Origin: Opisthocomus hoazin
Lineage: Eukaryota > Chordata > Aves > Opisthocomiformes > Opisthocomidae
DNA length: 64,000 nt
Assembly (NCBI RefSeq): GCF_030867145.1
Contig: NC_134414.1
Span: 132,816,465 to 132,880,464, forward strand
Reading direction: 5' to 3'
Below, in pieces: positions 50,701 to 63,829 of the stretch. Under the pieces are notes generated by a model, which had not been told where the DNA came from, made no database searches, and saw only the letters and a list, made by a program, of their open reading frames with translations. The position numbers and the translations under genes were made by a program. The stretch's first letter is position 1. Each line of letters begins with the position of its first letter.

Positions 50701-53700
50701 ATTTGGTGGGAAATCCCCTTCAGAAGAAGGAAAAACGCTCGGTAAGAGATTTAATTCCTTCATTATGGCAGGTTGGGTTTTTTTTTTGTCTACCTTGGCT
50801 CTCTGAGGCTTTCTGTTGACTCTTCTGTGAGAAGTAGAGCTTGAACACAAATGAAACTTCTTAGGTTGTTCCAGAGCTCATGTAGTTAAAGACTTGTCTG
50901 CAAAACAAGTGGAGGAGTGAACCTGAAGTTAAACTATTTCATGTGTTAACCTCATGTGGACATTTATTCTACACAAAGATTGTCTTTGTGGTTCAACTTA
51001 AACCACTTCTAAAAACAAAGCTGGAGGCAGTCTTTGGAGTAAGTGTCCACAAGTAATTACTCAGGCTGTTTCTTCCTGCAAATGAGCCCCAAACACCAGC
51101 TCTTGGCAGGAGCTGACACCTGCCAAAAGTAATCTGCTCCTTTCTTGTATGTGGACTGAAAACTCCCAGAAAACTGTTCTGTTGGTGGTAGTACTGGGGG
51201 GGACTAGTTCACTCTTACTATGCAGAGTCTGTGCTGGTTCAGGGCTGGAGGGGACTGAAGGCCAGTAGCTCTGTCCATCTTTGTGGCTGTGCAGCTCCGG
51301 CAGCTCAAACAAAGGGCTGAAGGAGGGTGAGGTTGGAGATGTAGCTCCTACCTTCTGCTCACTGCCTTTCTTGTCTTTCCATTCTGTCCTTCCATAGATC
51401 TTGGACTGTGTTTGGGGCAGAGAAAGCAACTTATTTTGTTCTTTTCAAGGCCCTACACTGTCAGGGCTCAATCAGAAAACAAATAGCTCTTCAGGCTGGA
51501 GCTCTGCCCAGCATAAACAAATGCACTGTAGTCTGGAGTCTGCGGAGACAAACGGCAAGCCCCAAGAGACTTGTGGACTCGCTCCCTTTGTCTAAATAGC
51601 ACTTGCTTTGAAGCGTGCTCAAACTATTCGTATGAAAATGTTTGTGAAATGTGTGTTTGGGCATATTCTCAATTTTGTGATCTATTAAAATAAACTGGCA
51701 AGCTATCTCAAACCACAAACTCATCAACTGCTATAGCTCTTTTCTGCAGGGAATACATGAATAAATACATGGGCTTTGCTGTGTGGCCTGAAGGCCAGTG
51801 TATTTGGCCTCTGCTCCTTCAGGAGACATGAATTCCAAGAGCAGGATGTCTGTTGCAAGTCCTCTGCCTCTAGTTTCCAAGTCCCTAAGCGCCAGTTGAT
51901 TGCATTGCTCTGACAAACTTTTTAGTTTAAAATAACCAGGATTCCAACTTCACTGGATCCCACAGATTAGAGCTGATGCCTTGAGTGGTGCCAAGCAGCT
52001 AATACCCTCTACGGTCTGCACTTTTTCATGTTGATGCCACAAAACAGGCCTTCTGAAGCAGACCGCAGCCTGGTAGCATGCAGGGTTTCAGCAGAGCTTA
52101 TCCGTACATGTCACAAGACAATCTTCACCTTGAAATCTAAGCAGTGAGACCTCTTAGGAACACAGCTGTCTTACCACTCATCTGCTGAACTGAATTCAAT
52201 GTGTTTGGAGTATTGTGGCATTTTGTGTTGTATTGCACAGGTGTGCAAAGTTTATGTGGAGATTGACAATATGTGGGATGGCCCAAGTAGAGTAATTGCA
52301 GTGATCCAGGTCAGTAAGGAAAGAAAAGTATGAGTGATAATGATGTCACTACATCTGAAAAATGTTTTGGGTATACAAGTTGCTCTGAAATGGCCAGCTG
52401 AAGGCAATTCTTGTCCCAAAACTAATGGGGCAATATTACAGTACAGAAGTCTCTCTTCAAGTCATATCTTTCAGTGAAGTTCTGTCACCATGTGAAACAC
52501 AACTCTAGAAAGTACAAATGGCTCAGGATATTATTTCAAAGGTCTCTAATGCTGATCAATATTGCCCAGAGACGTTTGTGTGTTCTCTTACACAATAATA
52601 AATATAGCCTAGGACATATGGCTAGTATATGGTCACTCTTGACAGTTCTAGTTCTCTGGAGTCGAGGTATGACTGTACCAAAGCCAGGCTAAAACAATCC
52701 AACAAAAAAATCTGTCTTCCTGAAGGCAGCCATCAGTCATAGCTTGAATAAGACTCTTCTAATATTATACCAAGATATCTGAAGGGATAAGTTGAGAGGA
52801 GATGCTTCATACTGTAAGTGGAAAAGGGAGAGGAGTTTGAGTCAGAAACTTTGTTCTGAGGCAGTTTTCTAAAATGTTTTGCTTCCCTTTCACTGTTTAT
52901 AATACAATCACTTGTTCTTACTCAATTTGCCTTTGGGATCCAGATAAGCTGTTGACTTAGCACTTCCATTACAATGTTGTCTAAACATGCTATTGAGTTG
53001 ATTATTTTTTTTCCTGTCTTTAACTTTTGTTGGGTTATACTGCGTGCCTGAGCATCCTCCAATATTAATACAGGAACAGGATGAGCAAATGTCAGAGTTA
53101 TCAGCTTGCATCTCCAGGCTGAAACTGACAACCTATGCTGCTGTGAAGGTTAAAGTATGAGATCCCTTTCCGCTTGTCTTCCTCTTTTGTCTGTGGTCCC
53201 TTCAACTCTCGGTTTCTGAAAGGTCAGAGGATTTTAGTGGTAAGATTTGGGATTTCATTCCTAATGTTTCCTAGGATCCAATAATATGAAAAAACTCTGG
53301 CACCTGGAGCACTTGCAGGAAGTAGGTATTTGAGAAAATGGGTCTAGCTGCCTGGAAGCAGAAGCTGTGTTTTGCTGAAGTACATTCATAAAGTTAATGA
53401 CAAGATTTGGGAATGAGCCTGGTGAACCAGCTCCCAGATGCCTCGCTGTAAATTAAGTTCTGCGAAGAGAAGCAATTCTCTGCTCTGGTACTGTGTCCTG
53501 ATCTGGAAGTGAGTTGAAGGGGGTGTCAAGGACACGCTTCTGTGTTTCTGAATTACTTCAGTTTCCAAGTGTGCCCTGTTACACGGAGGGAGGGAATGCT
53601 GCTCTGTGAATTCTAGCCAGCTGTTGACTTGGCCCTTACTGGTTTCTTTCTCCAAGGCATCCCTGTGGCCCAGTGTCATCCATGAACTGCAGAATGGCGT

Positions 53701-56700
53701 GAGGCTACGCAAGACCACTGAGCAACCACAGTGTCACGCGCCTCCAAAGAAACGTATCTGCTCTCCCTATGAATTACTTTTGGATGACATTCAGCACAAG
53801 AGGTACACCCTTCGGAAGGTGAGTGACTAGGGTTAACTTTGAAACCACTTGCTGTATCTCATTTCTAAGCAGTATTTGTCGAGACCTCGTCTCCAAAAGC
53901 CTGCCTTTCTCAAAGGTACTTCCAAGTCCAGAAGTGTCTGGGTCTCCCTCTCAGCTGCAGGTCAATGTTAGATTACCCTGTTTGTCCACCGAAGTGCTTA
54001 ATTTCCAGTAACTTTTTAAGTCAGAGGTAGCCACGCTTTCATGAAGCTGGGTGGTAAACTTTTTCTCCCTCCAGGGGTCATCCACTCCCTTCCCTGGAGC
54101 AATTTCACTGCCTTGCACACAACAGTTTCATGAATCAGACGCTTGTCTGCGTGTGCTTTCCACCTTGGACGCTTGTGTCCTCCCAGGCTGCTTGAGCTGA
54201 GCTGTGCCTGGCATCTCACTAGTTTCTTTGCTTTCCTGGATGTTATGGGATATGTGCAAGTGCAAAAGCACTTTGGAGCGAGTCTTTTGCTCAGCCTCAG
54301 GCAGAGGTCTCTAGGCAGTGTACATGAGCTACTGCAGGTGTTTAGTCAGGGTAAAAAACACTGAGCCCCTTCCAGAGGCAGCTGCTGTGCTCACTCAAGT
54401 GGTAGGGACTTCCAACAGTGTGGATGGTTGGTGAAGATGCCCAGATACAAAAATGTCTAGGATGTCTCTAAAGGCTTGTGATGCTGTTCGCTTGCTGCAG
54501 CTTGAGCTGGGAATGATGAGCAGATCTAAAACATTGGCATAAGGCTTTGTGGCATTGGCGTGCTTTGCAAAGAGATGTCTTGGCAGAAGATGAGACACAA
54601 CTCCACTTGTAATAAAGAGTGATAGTTTAAAAAGTGAAAACTTTGCATACCATGCTAGACATCAGCTTTTTTTCTCTTTGTTGGTGCTGCTAGAGTGCAG
54701 GGGGTTTAAAAGCCTCAGCTAAGCCATGCACCTCTATAAAACCCCAGCTCTTGCTAGTCTTGACTGTGGCTTCAGCCTTCAGATAAGGCTATGACATTTC
54801 TCTGGAGATGATGTCTTAATTGATGTATAAATGAATAGTAGTGGAAAGAAGACAATATGTCATAACTACCTGTGTTCCTAGCAAGGTACTGTGTATCAAT
54901 GCACTGTGCAGTACAGAACCATAACTCAAGGTGGCAGGATGAACTGGGTCTTGATTTTATTTTTTTCTTCCTTTTTAAAAATTTTTTTCTGTGGTCTATG
55001 AGAACAACAAAGGTGTTTGAAGAGCAGTAGTCAGAAATGCTAGAAGAAAGCACAGAGTGCTACTCAGGTCTTTGTGAGGGCTCTTAAACGAGGATCTCCC
55101 CATGAGCAAAAGTATTTTAAAGCTTCTCTAGCAAACAGCGGTCTAATTTGCAAATGCATGAAAGCACAGCTAGTGTGGGAAGCTGTAGTGTTGCTCTACC
55201 TGCACTCCTACGCGTTCTGAAGTTGTACACACAGGGACAGTAAATGGCACAGCCTCAAAGTAAGAATAAGTGAATGAGGCACCTAAAGACATGCATGTGC
55301 AACTTTACTTTTTTGTCAGTTCTCCCCTATGCAGCAAGCACAGGGCTCGATGAGGAAGACAGTCTGTGTCACATGAATACCGGCCCTGCAATTCTATCTT
55401 GCTGTTGTTCGTAGTTTGTGTAGGGCTGTAAGCCAGTCTCTGGGACTCTAGCTTATGGGTACAGCTGCCTGGTGCTACAGTTCTTTAGTTACAGCCTTGT
55501 TAACCCATTCAATCACTTTCGTCCCTGGAGCTGAGTTCTCACTGATGAATGTGGTGTGACCATGGCACTTATCAGAATCACTTCTGGCATTAAAATCTGA
55601 GTACGATGTTTTCCAGTGGCTTAGAGCAGCTCATGAGCTGCTGTGGTGAGAAGGCTGTATGCTTCTTGTGCAAGCCTCAAAGGGCTGTGCAGCATTTCTG
55701 ATTGCCTCTAGTTTGCCACAGGCAAATCTGTCTCTACCAAAAACTCACGCAAGTAAACTACATCATTCTACACTTCCCAACTCAGGTTTGCGGTGATTTC
55801 CCCACCTCTCCAATTCCTGACTTAGGTCATTCACTGTGCCACTGAATGGGAGGGTGTACCAGGAGTAGAGGAAGAACTATTGCTTAAGCATCATTTCTGC
55901 TCTTTCAGGTGATCATCGAGCAAACACAAAGGACCCCCAAAGTTGAGGTAGCTGCTCCCAAGCCTCTTCTAAAGCCTGTAGGTGACCTGGTTCTGCATCT
56001 AATGACAGCAAAACAGGATGATTCTGGAGCTGACAGGACAGTTTCTAGGAATATAGAGCTAATGTCTTAGCTTCTGGTTTGGATTTGGGAGGGGGATATA
56101 TTAACCATACTTAACTTTTGGGTAGATCCTTCTGTCAAAACGTGGGGATAGGAAAATGGAAGGTGACATCTTCATAGGAGAAAGATGATCCTCTTACTCC
56201 CTACTTCCTCCACTTGGAGCATTTTGTGGTCCTGAAAGTACTCCTGGAGTTCTCAGTTTCAAATTTGAGAGTTGCGAAAGTATTCTACTATGCATGATCT
56301 AAAGGTTCTCTCATGTGTGTCTCGTTGCTGGGTGCAGTGCCCTCTTGAGTGAGAGGCACTTGTAAAGCAGTGCCATTGCTGAAGGAGTAGTTTTGTCACC
56401 GCTGGTCTCCTTGCTCTGTCCACTGGCTCTTTCTGGTGCTATGCTTTGCCCACAGGTGCTGGAGAGGAAGCTGAAAGAGCATGTGCCATGGGAGTCCAGC
56501 CCACATGAACAGCTCATGGCACAAATAAAGCAACCGCAGAAGCTTCGGTCAGCAGCAGCAAGGGAAAATGGGAGCAGGCCCAAAGGTACCTGTTACAAAG
56601 TGACCTATCAAGCATGCAAGTGAAGTCAGCGTTGACTAAAAATAATAGGTGGCCTTTGAAATGAAAGCCCACTTATCTTTTCCATAGAATGTATAATGCA

Positions 56701-59700
56701 AGGGAGGTGGCAACACAAATTTTGTGTGATAGAGGTGGTATGGCATAAAAATAATTCTTTCTAGAAAATCCTTTTGTGGCTTATTAAGACTCAAAAGATG
56801 TTTCAACTTACCCTTTTTTTGTGGATGTTCAAATTTGTCTGTCCACTAAGTGGGAGAACAGGATTTGACCATCACCTAAAACTATGTAACTACCAGGACG
56901 AAGTCTAGCCAAATCTCAGTTTCTGTTGTGTGGATATCAAGTTTGTCATTTTCTTGTTGCAGCACAATGTCTTATCTTGTCTGTGCATGGGGGGTTTTTT
57001 GTTCCCCCTCTCTCCTGCAGAAATGCTCGTGACACCAAATAATATTGCCTTGAAATCTCCAAGTGATAGTTTCTTAACTCTGCAAGATGCCAGTACTGAG
57101 TTTAAAATTGTCAACCCTGCAACACAGCAGCTGCAATCAGGAGTTCAGGTATGGCTTTAAATGAAAGGACACTGGAGAGGCACAAGTATTACAGGCATTA
57201 GATCTGGACACAGATGTATCCTGGAACATCAGGTTCAAATCCTAGTGTGGGCAATCTTGTCTCTCAAACATGAACGAATGTGGTACTATTAGGTTCACTG
57301 AAGTCCTTTCCTGTGCATAAGTCCATACCATATTTAAACACTGCCTTTTGTGGCATGACTGCAGCCTGTAGAAACAAGGTCTGCTCTTGTCTCTTAAAAC
57401 TAGATCTTGCAGAAGTTTTAATATGCATAGGAGTTTTGCCAGTATGGGCCAAAACTATTCCTGCTCTTACCTCACAGTGAGGCATTTGATGCTATATGTA
57501 TTGATGTGTTTGCATTTCATGTGGTATGTGAGCTTGCGGAAGGAAAACTGAATGATTTATTTTGAGGAAGCAACCTTACAAGTGAATTCCCATTCTTCTG
57601 CCTGTGGAGCAATTTTGGGAGCACCGTTCTTCAATAAACCATGCTATGTAGTCTTTCGGTTCTTTAAGCCCTGGCTTGATCATGAGAAGCTTGACTGCTT
57701 GGTTCTGGGATTCAGTCTGAGCATATTCAGACATTCTGTGGAACAGAACTTAAGCCCTAACACATCATGTCTAGCACAGATGCGCTGGCATACAAACAGG
57801 AATCTGTTTTCTGTAAACATTTCTGTCTGAAATGCAGTTGCTTAACTGAGGAAAACGGATATGAATTAATGAAAGCAGAAAATCTTAGCTATATTTGCAC
57901 AAGTCTGTGCTACTTGTAGGAATGTTCAGCATTTGAGAACCCTGTGGTTGATGTGTTATTGCTAAACTAGAAGGGCCTTCATATGGAGACTAATAAGATG
58001 AATTTTATTTTCTGCATTTCTAGAGAAGCTAGAAACAATGCTATTCAGATACAGCACTGAGTTTGAGTTGGGTTAGCGGGGCACAGTCTCTTGAACTGTT
58101 TTCCAGTGTTGCTGCATGTGAACTGGAGCAAAAAAAATGGTTCCAATATACTCTGATAGCTGTATAGGGAGGATTTTGTGAAGTTGGTTCCTGAACAGAT
58201 GAAACTTTGGGACTAGTATCTGCATTGAACTTGAGTGAGAGAGAACAGATGAATTTGAAATTTCACTAGCTTGGATGGAGCTTCCTGGTTGTGAGGGGAA
58301 TTAACTTGGTATTACATTTTGGAATATAAAGTTGCTAAATATACCACATTGATTTCTCTCTCTGCTCCACTTTTCGCTGAGCTTTGAACATTTCTGGTCA
58401 GTCCTGGGTATCCTGGGTTTTGTTTAGCAGCAGCACTTCTGAGGAAGTGGGCTTGGTGTCTCTTGTATGCAGCTTAAGAATATCCTGTCCTCTGGTCTAC
58501 AGGAAACCACTCCCAAGCTGCCTTCCAGCACCTGGCTTGCCTCAACCAGGTCATCAGTAGCATCCTGCAACAGCACAGGTCAGTGTACTTCTAGCTGTGC
58601 ATCTAAACCAGGTGACAAAATACAGTTGGTGGCCTGCTGGGTTCCCAAAGGCTTAGGTTGGGTTCACTGTACACTTTCTCTTTGGCCACCTGAAGACACT
58701 GTACAGGAGAAGCTCCAACACTGTGTAATGAGTCTGGGGACATGCCCTTAGAAAACCATTCCTCTGCAGTTGACTGAAGCTTGTATAGCTCCTGCAGCTT
58801 CAAAACATTGATGGCATGACCCCAAAGGCCTAACTGGAATTCACAGTAAAAGCTAAATGAGTGTTTTGAATGTTGAAGTAGAAAGTGCTACTGGAAAGGG
58901 TCCAGAGGAGGGCTACGAGGATGGTGAGGGGACTGGAGCATCTCTCCTACGAGGAGAGGCTGAGGGAGCTGGGCTTGTTCAGCCTGAAGAAGAGAAGGCT
59001 GCGAGGGGACCTAATAAATGCTTACAAATATCTCAAGGGTGGGTGTCAGGAGGATGGGGCCAGACTCTTCAGTGGTGCCCAGCGACAGGACAAGGGACAA
59101 TGGGCACAAACTGAGGCACAGGAAGTTCCGTCTGAACATGAGGAAGAACTTCTTCCCTCTGAGGGTGACGGAGAACTGGAACAGGCTGCCCGGGGAGGTG
59201 GTGGAGTCTCCTTCTCTGGAGATATTCAAGACCCGCCTGGACAAGGTCCTGTGCAGCCTGCTGTAGGTGACCCTGCTTTGACAGGAGGGTTGGACTAGAT
59301 GACCCACAGAGGTCCCTTCCAACCCCTACCATTCCGTGATTCTGTGCACCACTTGATTTTCTTGAACTAAATGGTGCTAATGAAGCCTCATCACTGCCTA
59401 CTGAAAAGCATAATTAATGTAACCTCTGCTTTCTGTGATCTGAGCTGGTGGGGTTTGAGGGGGAGAGATGTAAGCCTTGCTACCTTCAGAGGCAGTGTAG
59501 TGCTCTTGAGTGTTCAGCTTTTGGGGTGATTACTTAGAAGATGCCAGTTGGTTTTCTGCACCCTAAAACTCTCTCTTCCTATCCAGGTCTCGCTGCAAAT
59601 TGCACATATCCTCCCATGAGTGCACCCACACTAGGAGACATTAAACCTAATGGTTTCCTGAATGCTGGCCAAAAGCAACTGCCTCCTTACAGAAGAAGGT

Positions 59701-62700
59701 CCAGATCTTTAGAGAGAGGCCTTCAAAGCAAGGAACTTGTAAGTTCAGCATGTCAGCTAGCAAGCCTGGTCTGATACATCTGGTAATGACCAGAGCTTGT
59801 ACCTTGGTCCTCATGCAAGCAGTAAGCATGTTCTATGGTTTTTATCTTAGGCCATATTGTATACTGATCTTAAGTTGGGATATTATTCTTTCCTTCGAGA
59901 TAGCTTAAGAGGAGACTAGATGCTGTAGTGTCCTTGTGGAGGCTCCCCAGTTTGAATGATATGAAATAAAGTTGTTCCTCATACAAGAAGAGAAAAATAC
60001 CATTGCATTATTTGAAAGTGTCTGTCAGGGCTTCCTCGAGCAGACTGTAGTTGGCAGTGGGACTGTCCCGCTTTCTTCTAGTCCCCTCATTCTTTCTAGA
60101 TTCTGATAAATTCACAAACATACTTTAAACTGCAATCAAGGGTACAAGTGGTTGACAAAATGGAGATAGCACAGCATCAGTGACTTTTAAATGTATGTGG
60201 TACTGAAGTCATCAGGCTCTAAATAACTGTTGGGGGAGCAGTGCTGGGTTTTGTGTGCTTTTTTGCAACCTTCTGAATCATGGCCTCGCCGTGTTCTGCC
60301 CTGACAAGGTGTGCTGTGCCCTTGCCACCTCCTTTCCTTCTGCATCCCTCCCTGCCCCACCCCTGGCAACTCTCTAAACTGACCATAACTCTGTGTGGCC
60401 TCTTTGTTCAGCAGTGTGGTGGGGCATGCAGGTGGGTTGGGCTCCCCACCTCGGGGATAAAAGCGCTGTTGTCTCCTCTGCTCAACCACCAGAACATAGC
60501 TACCATTTGTGTGGGGCCAGTGGGTCCTGGGAAAGAGATCTGAAGAGAGTGATGTGCTGTGGAAAGGGATCCTGTACTGAGGAGGGACCAGGGTGCTGTC
60601 TGTGCTGTGGTCTGTGCCAAAGGGTAGAATTCCCCAGAGACTGGCACTGAAGATGATGTTAACTACTGTGACCAAGGGTCCTGCTTCCCTAATGAGGTGT
60701 CAGGAAGCTGCCTGGAAACTATAGCAACCACTAAAACCCTTGTAGTAGTTTCTGTGCTAGTATTGTCAAAGAGTCAACTGGTACTCCCCATCACTGGCAG
60801 AACTGAGTCTGGGGGACAAATGCTCTTGAGCCTTTTGGGACCCAGTTTTGAGGATGACCTCCCCAAATATCTGCTTCCTTCAGCTTTCCCTGATGCTTAC
60901 CTTCTGTCTTTGGATAGGACTGTCCCTTTCCTGCGAAGTGGTCATCACCAACCATTGCTGAGCTGATTGGAACCAGGTATGCAATGATGGTGCTGGAAGG
61001 GCAAGGCTTCTTCCAAGGAGGTAGTGATGGCGCCTTTCTGAGAGCAAAGGTATGTTTCCTCTCTTTGTCTTTGTGCTGTCCTTGAGCTGGCTGGCTTCAT
61101 GGCCATCCATGCTGAAATGCTGAGGTGTTCTCTGCCTCAACTTATCCTGTTCATACAGCTGATCTGAGTTTGACCCTAGGCTGTAAAAATCTTTTAATAC
61201 TTGTGTGGTGATGGCTTCTGATCAAGCTTAAGTTGTGCAAGTTGCCTAGAAAGTAACCAAGCCTTTGCTTGATACATCTTGTCTGTTGTTTCCACTCTAG
61301 GAGAGCTGACTGCCATGACTGGCCAGCTCTGAAATCACAAATTAATTGGGATTTGGTACTGCTAAACAGTGAAACAAAGGCTCTTAACTCAGGCTCCCAC
61401 ACCTGAACTGTGCTGACTCAAACCACCTTGCTGAGTGGACACAAAGGTCGGGGAGATGAGGGGGACAGGGCATCACCTGCAGCACAGGACTGCTGGCTGA
61501 CCGCTCTGCTTAACTGCTGGCTTATTCACCAGGTCTCCTTTAGAGGGGCTGTTGCAGCCAGCCCCTCTGGAGCAGACGTCTTGAGTGCAAGCTCTTTGCA
61601 ACACAGATGTGAGGAAGTCTGTGCTACTTGGCTTAGGGGTCACCTGCTTGCCCTCGCTTGTTTAGCAGAGCCAAAGGGTGCTACTAAGAGCTGTGCTACT
61701 GCCACGATCTGTCTGATGCTCCTGAGACTGAATCCTTGTTTTCTTCTCACCTTACTTAACAGCCCTGCTTTAACTTGCCTGCTCTCTGCCAATTCTAAAA
61801 TGGCTCTCTTACCCTTTTTGTGTTCTTGCTGCTGAAATTGTTTTAGCTTTCTCAAGCTCTGCTTCTCAAGATAATATCACTTCTGACTGCCAGCTGTGCA
61901 TGAATGTGTTCTTTTTTATAAAGTTCAAGCGACTCATCAGCTTCCTTATGACTCATTTTTTGCTTCAGGATTGGACTCAAATTTGCCTTGACTTAATCTC
62001 TTTGGGATTGTTGCAGTCTACCTCAAAGAATGCCTCTCTTCTTCCTGCTCCCTTAACTAGCTACTGTTACACTCTTGCACAATGCAGCTATTGTTTGCTC
62101 AAGAGCCTTTTTTTAAACTCCTGTTGTCTGGCAGCTGCCCCAAACCTCTGCATCATAAAAACATTGGCCTACAAGTGAGATTTTTTTTTTTTTTTGCCTT
62201 TTTAGCTTTTAATTCCTGTGTCCTTGCTATCCTTTATTGGACCTCTGTTATTGTAGGTGGATCTAAAGCCTTTAGAAGGTTGGTTTATGTGCTTGCTCTT
62301 TGGCAGGCAGTGGATAGTGTTGGTACAATGATATTTCCCATTGGCATTCACAAGTAACTTTCCTTTCCACAGATCTGTTTCAGCTGCCATAAGCAGATGT
62401 TTCTTAAGTGGCCTTACAGCTGTTACCTCTGCAGCAGGTGAGCTGGTACAAAAGGACTGAATGAGGAGGGAGAAAAGAGTGAAAGAACAGTGCTGAAAAT
62501 ACTCGGTATTCAAACAGTTGCAGTACTGGATAGGAACAGGTTGCTGAGCCCTTCAGTTTTGCCTTACTGCACAAGCCAGGCTGAAGTGTCTACAGCTGCA
62601 GAGCATGTGGCAAAACTTCGTATCTCAGTTTTAACTCTAAGTGTTAAGCTAGCAATAACCAAATTTACTGTGCAAGTATTAGATTCAGTTTCTCTGAGAT

Positions 62701-63829
62701 CACTCTCTGCATTTTGCTCGAAAGGTTTGATTTAACTTCAGTCAAGGGCTTGAGCAGGTTCTGGGAGGGGCTCTTCACCAGAACCTTCTGTTGAGGACTG
62801 AAAAAGTGAACTTCTGATCCTGTGACTGGGAAAGGAGTTGGAACTACTTGTATCCACTTATTTGTCAAAGGTTTTCTGTTCATGGAAGGGGAAGAGACAA
62901 ACTTCAGGCTTGTTAAGGCTCACTTAACTGAATTGATTACAAGCAACAAGTGAATAACCACTGGGAATTGAGTAACTGTCTGGTGCTAGCGCTGGGTGAA
63001 AAGTAATGGACACTTGCAGATAAAGCCTTCAAGCTATGGATACTGACATATTTCAGATGATTTAATCTAGGATAAAAAGGAGGGCTGGAAAACTGAACAG
63101 GGGAGTTCTAAGCTTGCTCATTTTGCTATCAAGTGATTATACCACAGTCACACATTAAGACTTGGGAAAGTCACCCTTAGCTGCAGCATTGGTATCTGCT
63201 GAACTTTACTCAAATGATAATGCTGGGAATCTTTTTCTCATAGTGTTGTCTGCTGTGACTGCTGCATAAAGGCAAGTCTAGTCTTTACAACAGCATATTG
63301 GGTTTTGTACATTTTCTGTTTTCCCTGCACCTCACCTCATCATAAGAAGCTTTGCTTCATCCCACTGATACCTCAAATCTACCCTTTAGCTTCTTTCTTA
63401 GAAAAGAGAAGAGGGAATATTACAAGGTGCAAGAGCAGTCAGGGTGCCGCAGGCATCTCTTGTCATACTTGTCTAAAAAAACCCTCTCTTGTTACTCTTT
63501 CTTTCATCCTGTGTAAAGTGGTTGGGGTAACTCCGTGCTCTATTTATACAAGGGTCAGGAAGTTCACTGCATTAATGTCTGTCTTCTAAGTGTACCAGTA
63601 AATCAACTGCATGCCATGCAAATTTTCCTGCTAAGAAGGAGGATTTGTTTCCCTGAGAACTCAGGTGACTTGTGTTGCGATTCTAGATGTCCATGCCCTT
63701 CAGAATGTGTGTACATCTTCCACTTCAGTTCTTAAAACTTTTGAGACTCTCCAGAGAGGAGGACCCAGCTACTCAAGAGCAGAAGAGCTCAGAGCTGCTG
63801 CATGAAATAGAGCACTGGGAGTGTTTTAG
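47777..63829 (+). CDS. Divergent Spire-family actin nucleator (partial, continues past window)
   Basis: Spire proteins nucleate actin through WH2 repeats, bind formins through KIND and target Rab vesicles through the Spire box and a FYVE-type finger. Proposed exons: 47777-48017, 48812-48843, 49337-49501, 50263-50388, 50676-50741, 52241-52309, 53074-53148, 53657-53818, 55909-55977, 56456-56585, 57021-57148, 58503-58578, 59587-59737, 60918-61049, 62373-62437, 63244-63271, 63729-63829. Every junction phase agrees (~605 codons so far). [50 protein letters not shown]2-[23 protein letters not shown]2-[22 protein letters not shown]2-[17 protein letters not shown]. Serine/arginine stretch: [10 protein letters not shown]. 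Diverged Spire box: [11 protein letters not shown]. Zinc finger: [22 protein letters not shown]. An in-frame TGA at 47759-47761 fixes the start at 47777. Sequence is far from SPIRE1 and SPIRE2. Exons at 52.2 and 53.1 kb are the least certain. Confidence 0.85.
58888..59346 (+). mobile_element. CR1: CR1 LINE 3' end in Spire-like intron
   Basis: Plus strand, same orientation as the host gene. It starts at [20 protein letters not shown] and runs to the tail 'accattccgtgattctgtg'. The frame shifts once between 59062 and 59080 (a one-codon-scale length change near 'ctcttcagtggtg'). Same young subfamily as the copies at 6450, 8159 and 43361. Confidence 0.93.
62176..62195. repeat. Poly-T run
   Basis: A run of about 17 T residues in a Spire-like intron. 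A simple repeat only. Confidence 0.8.
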
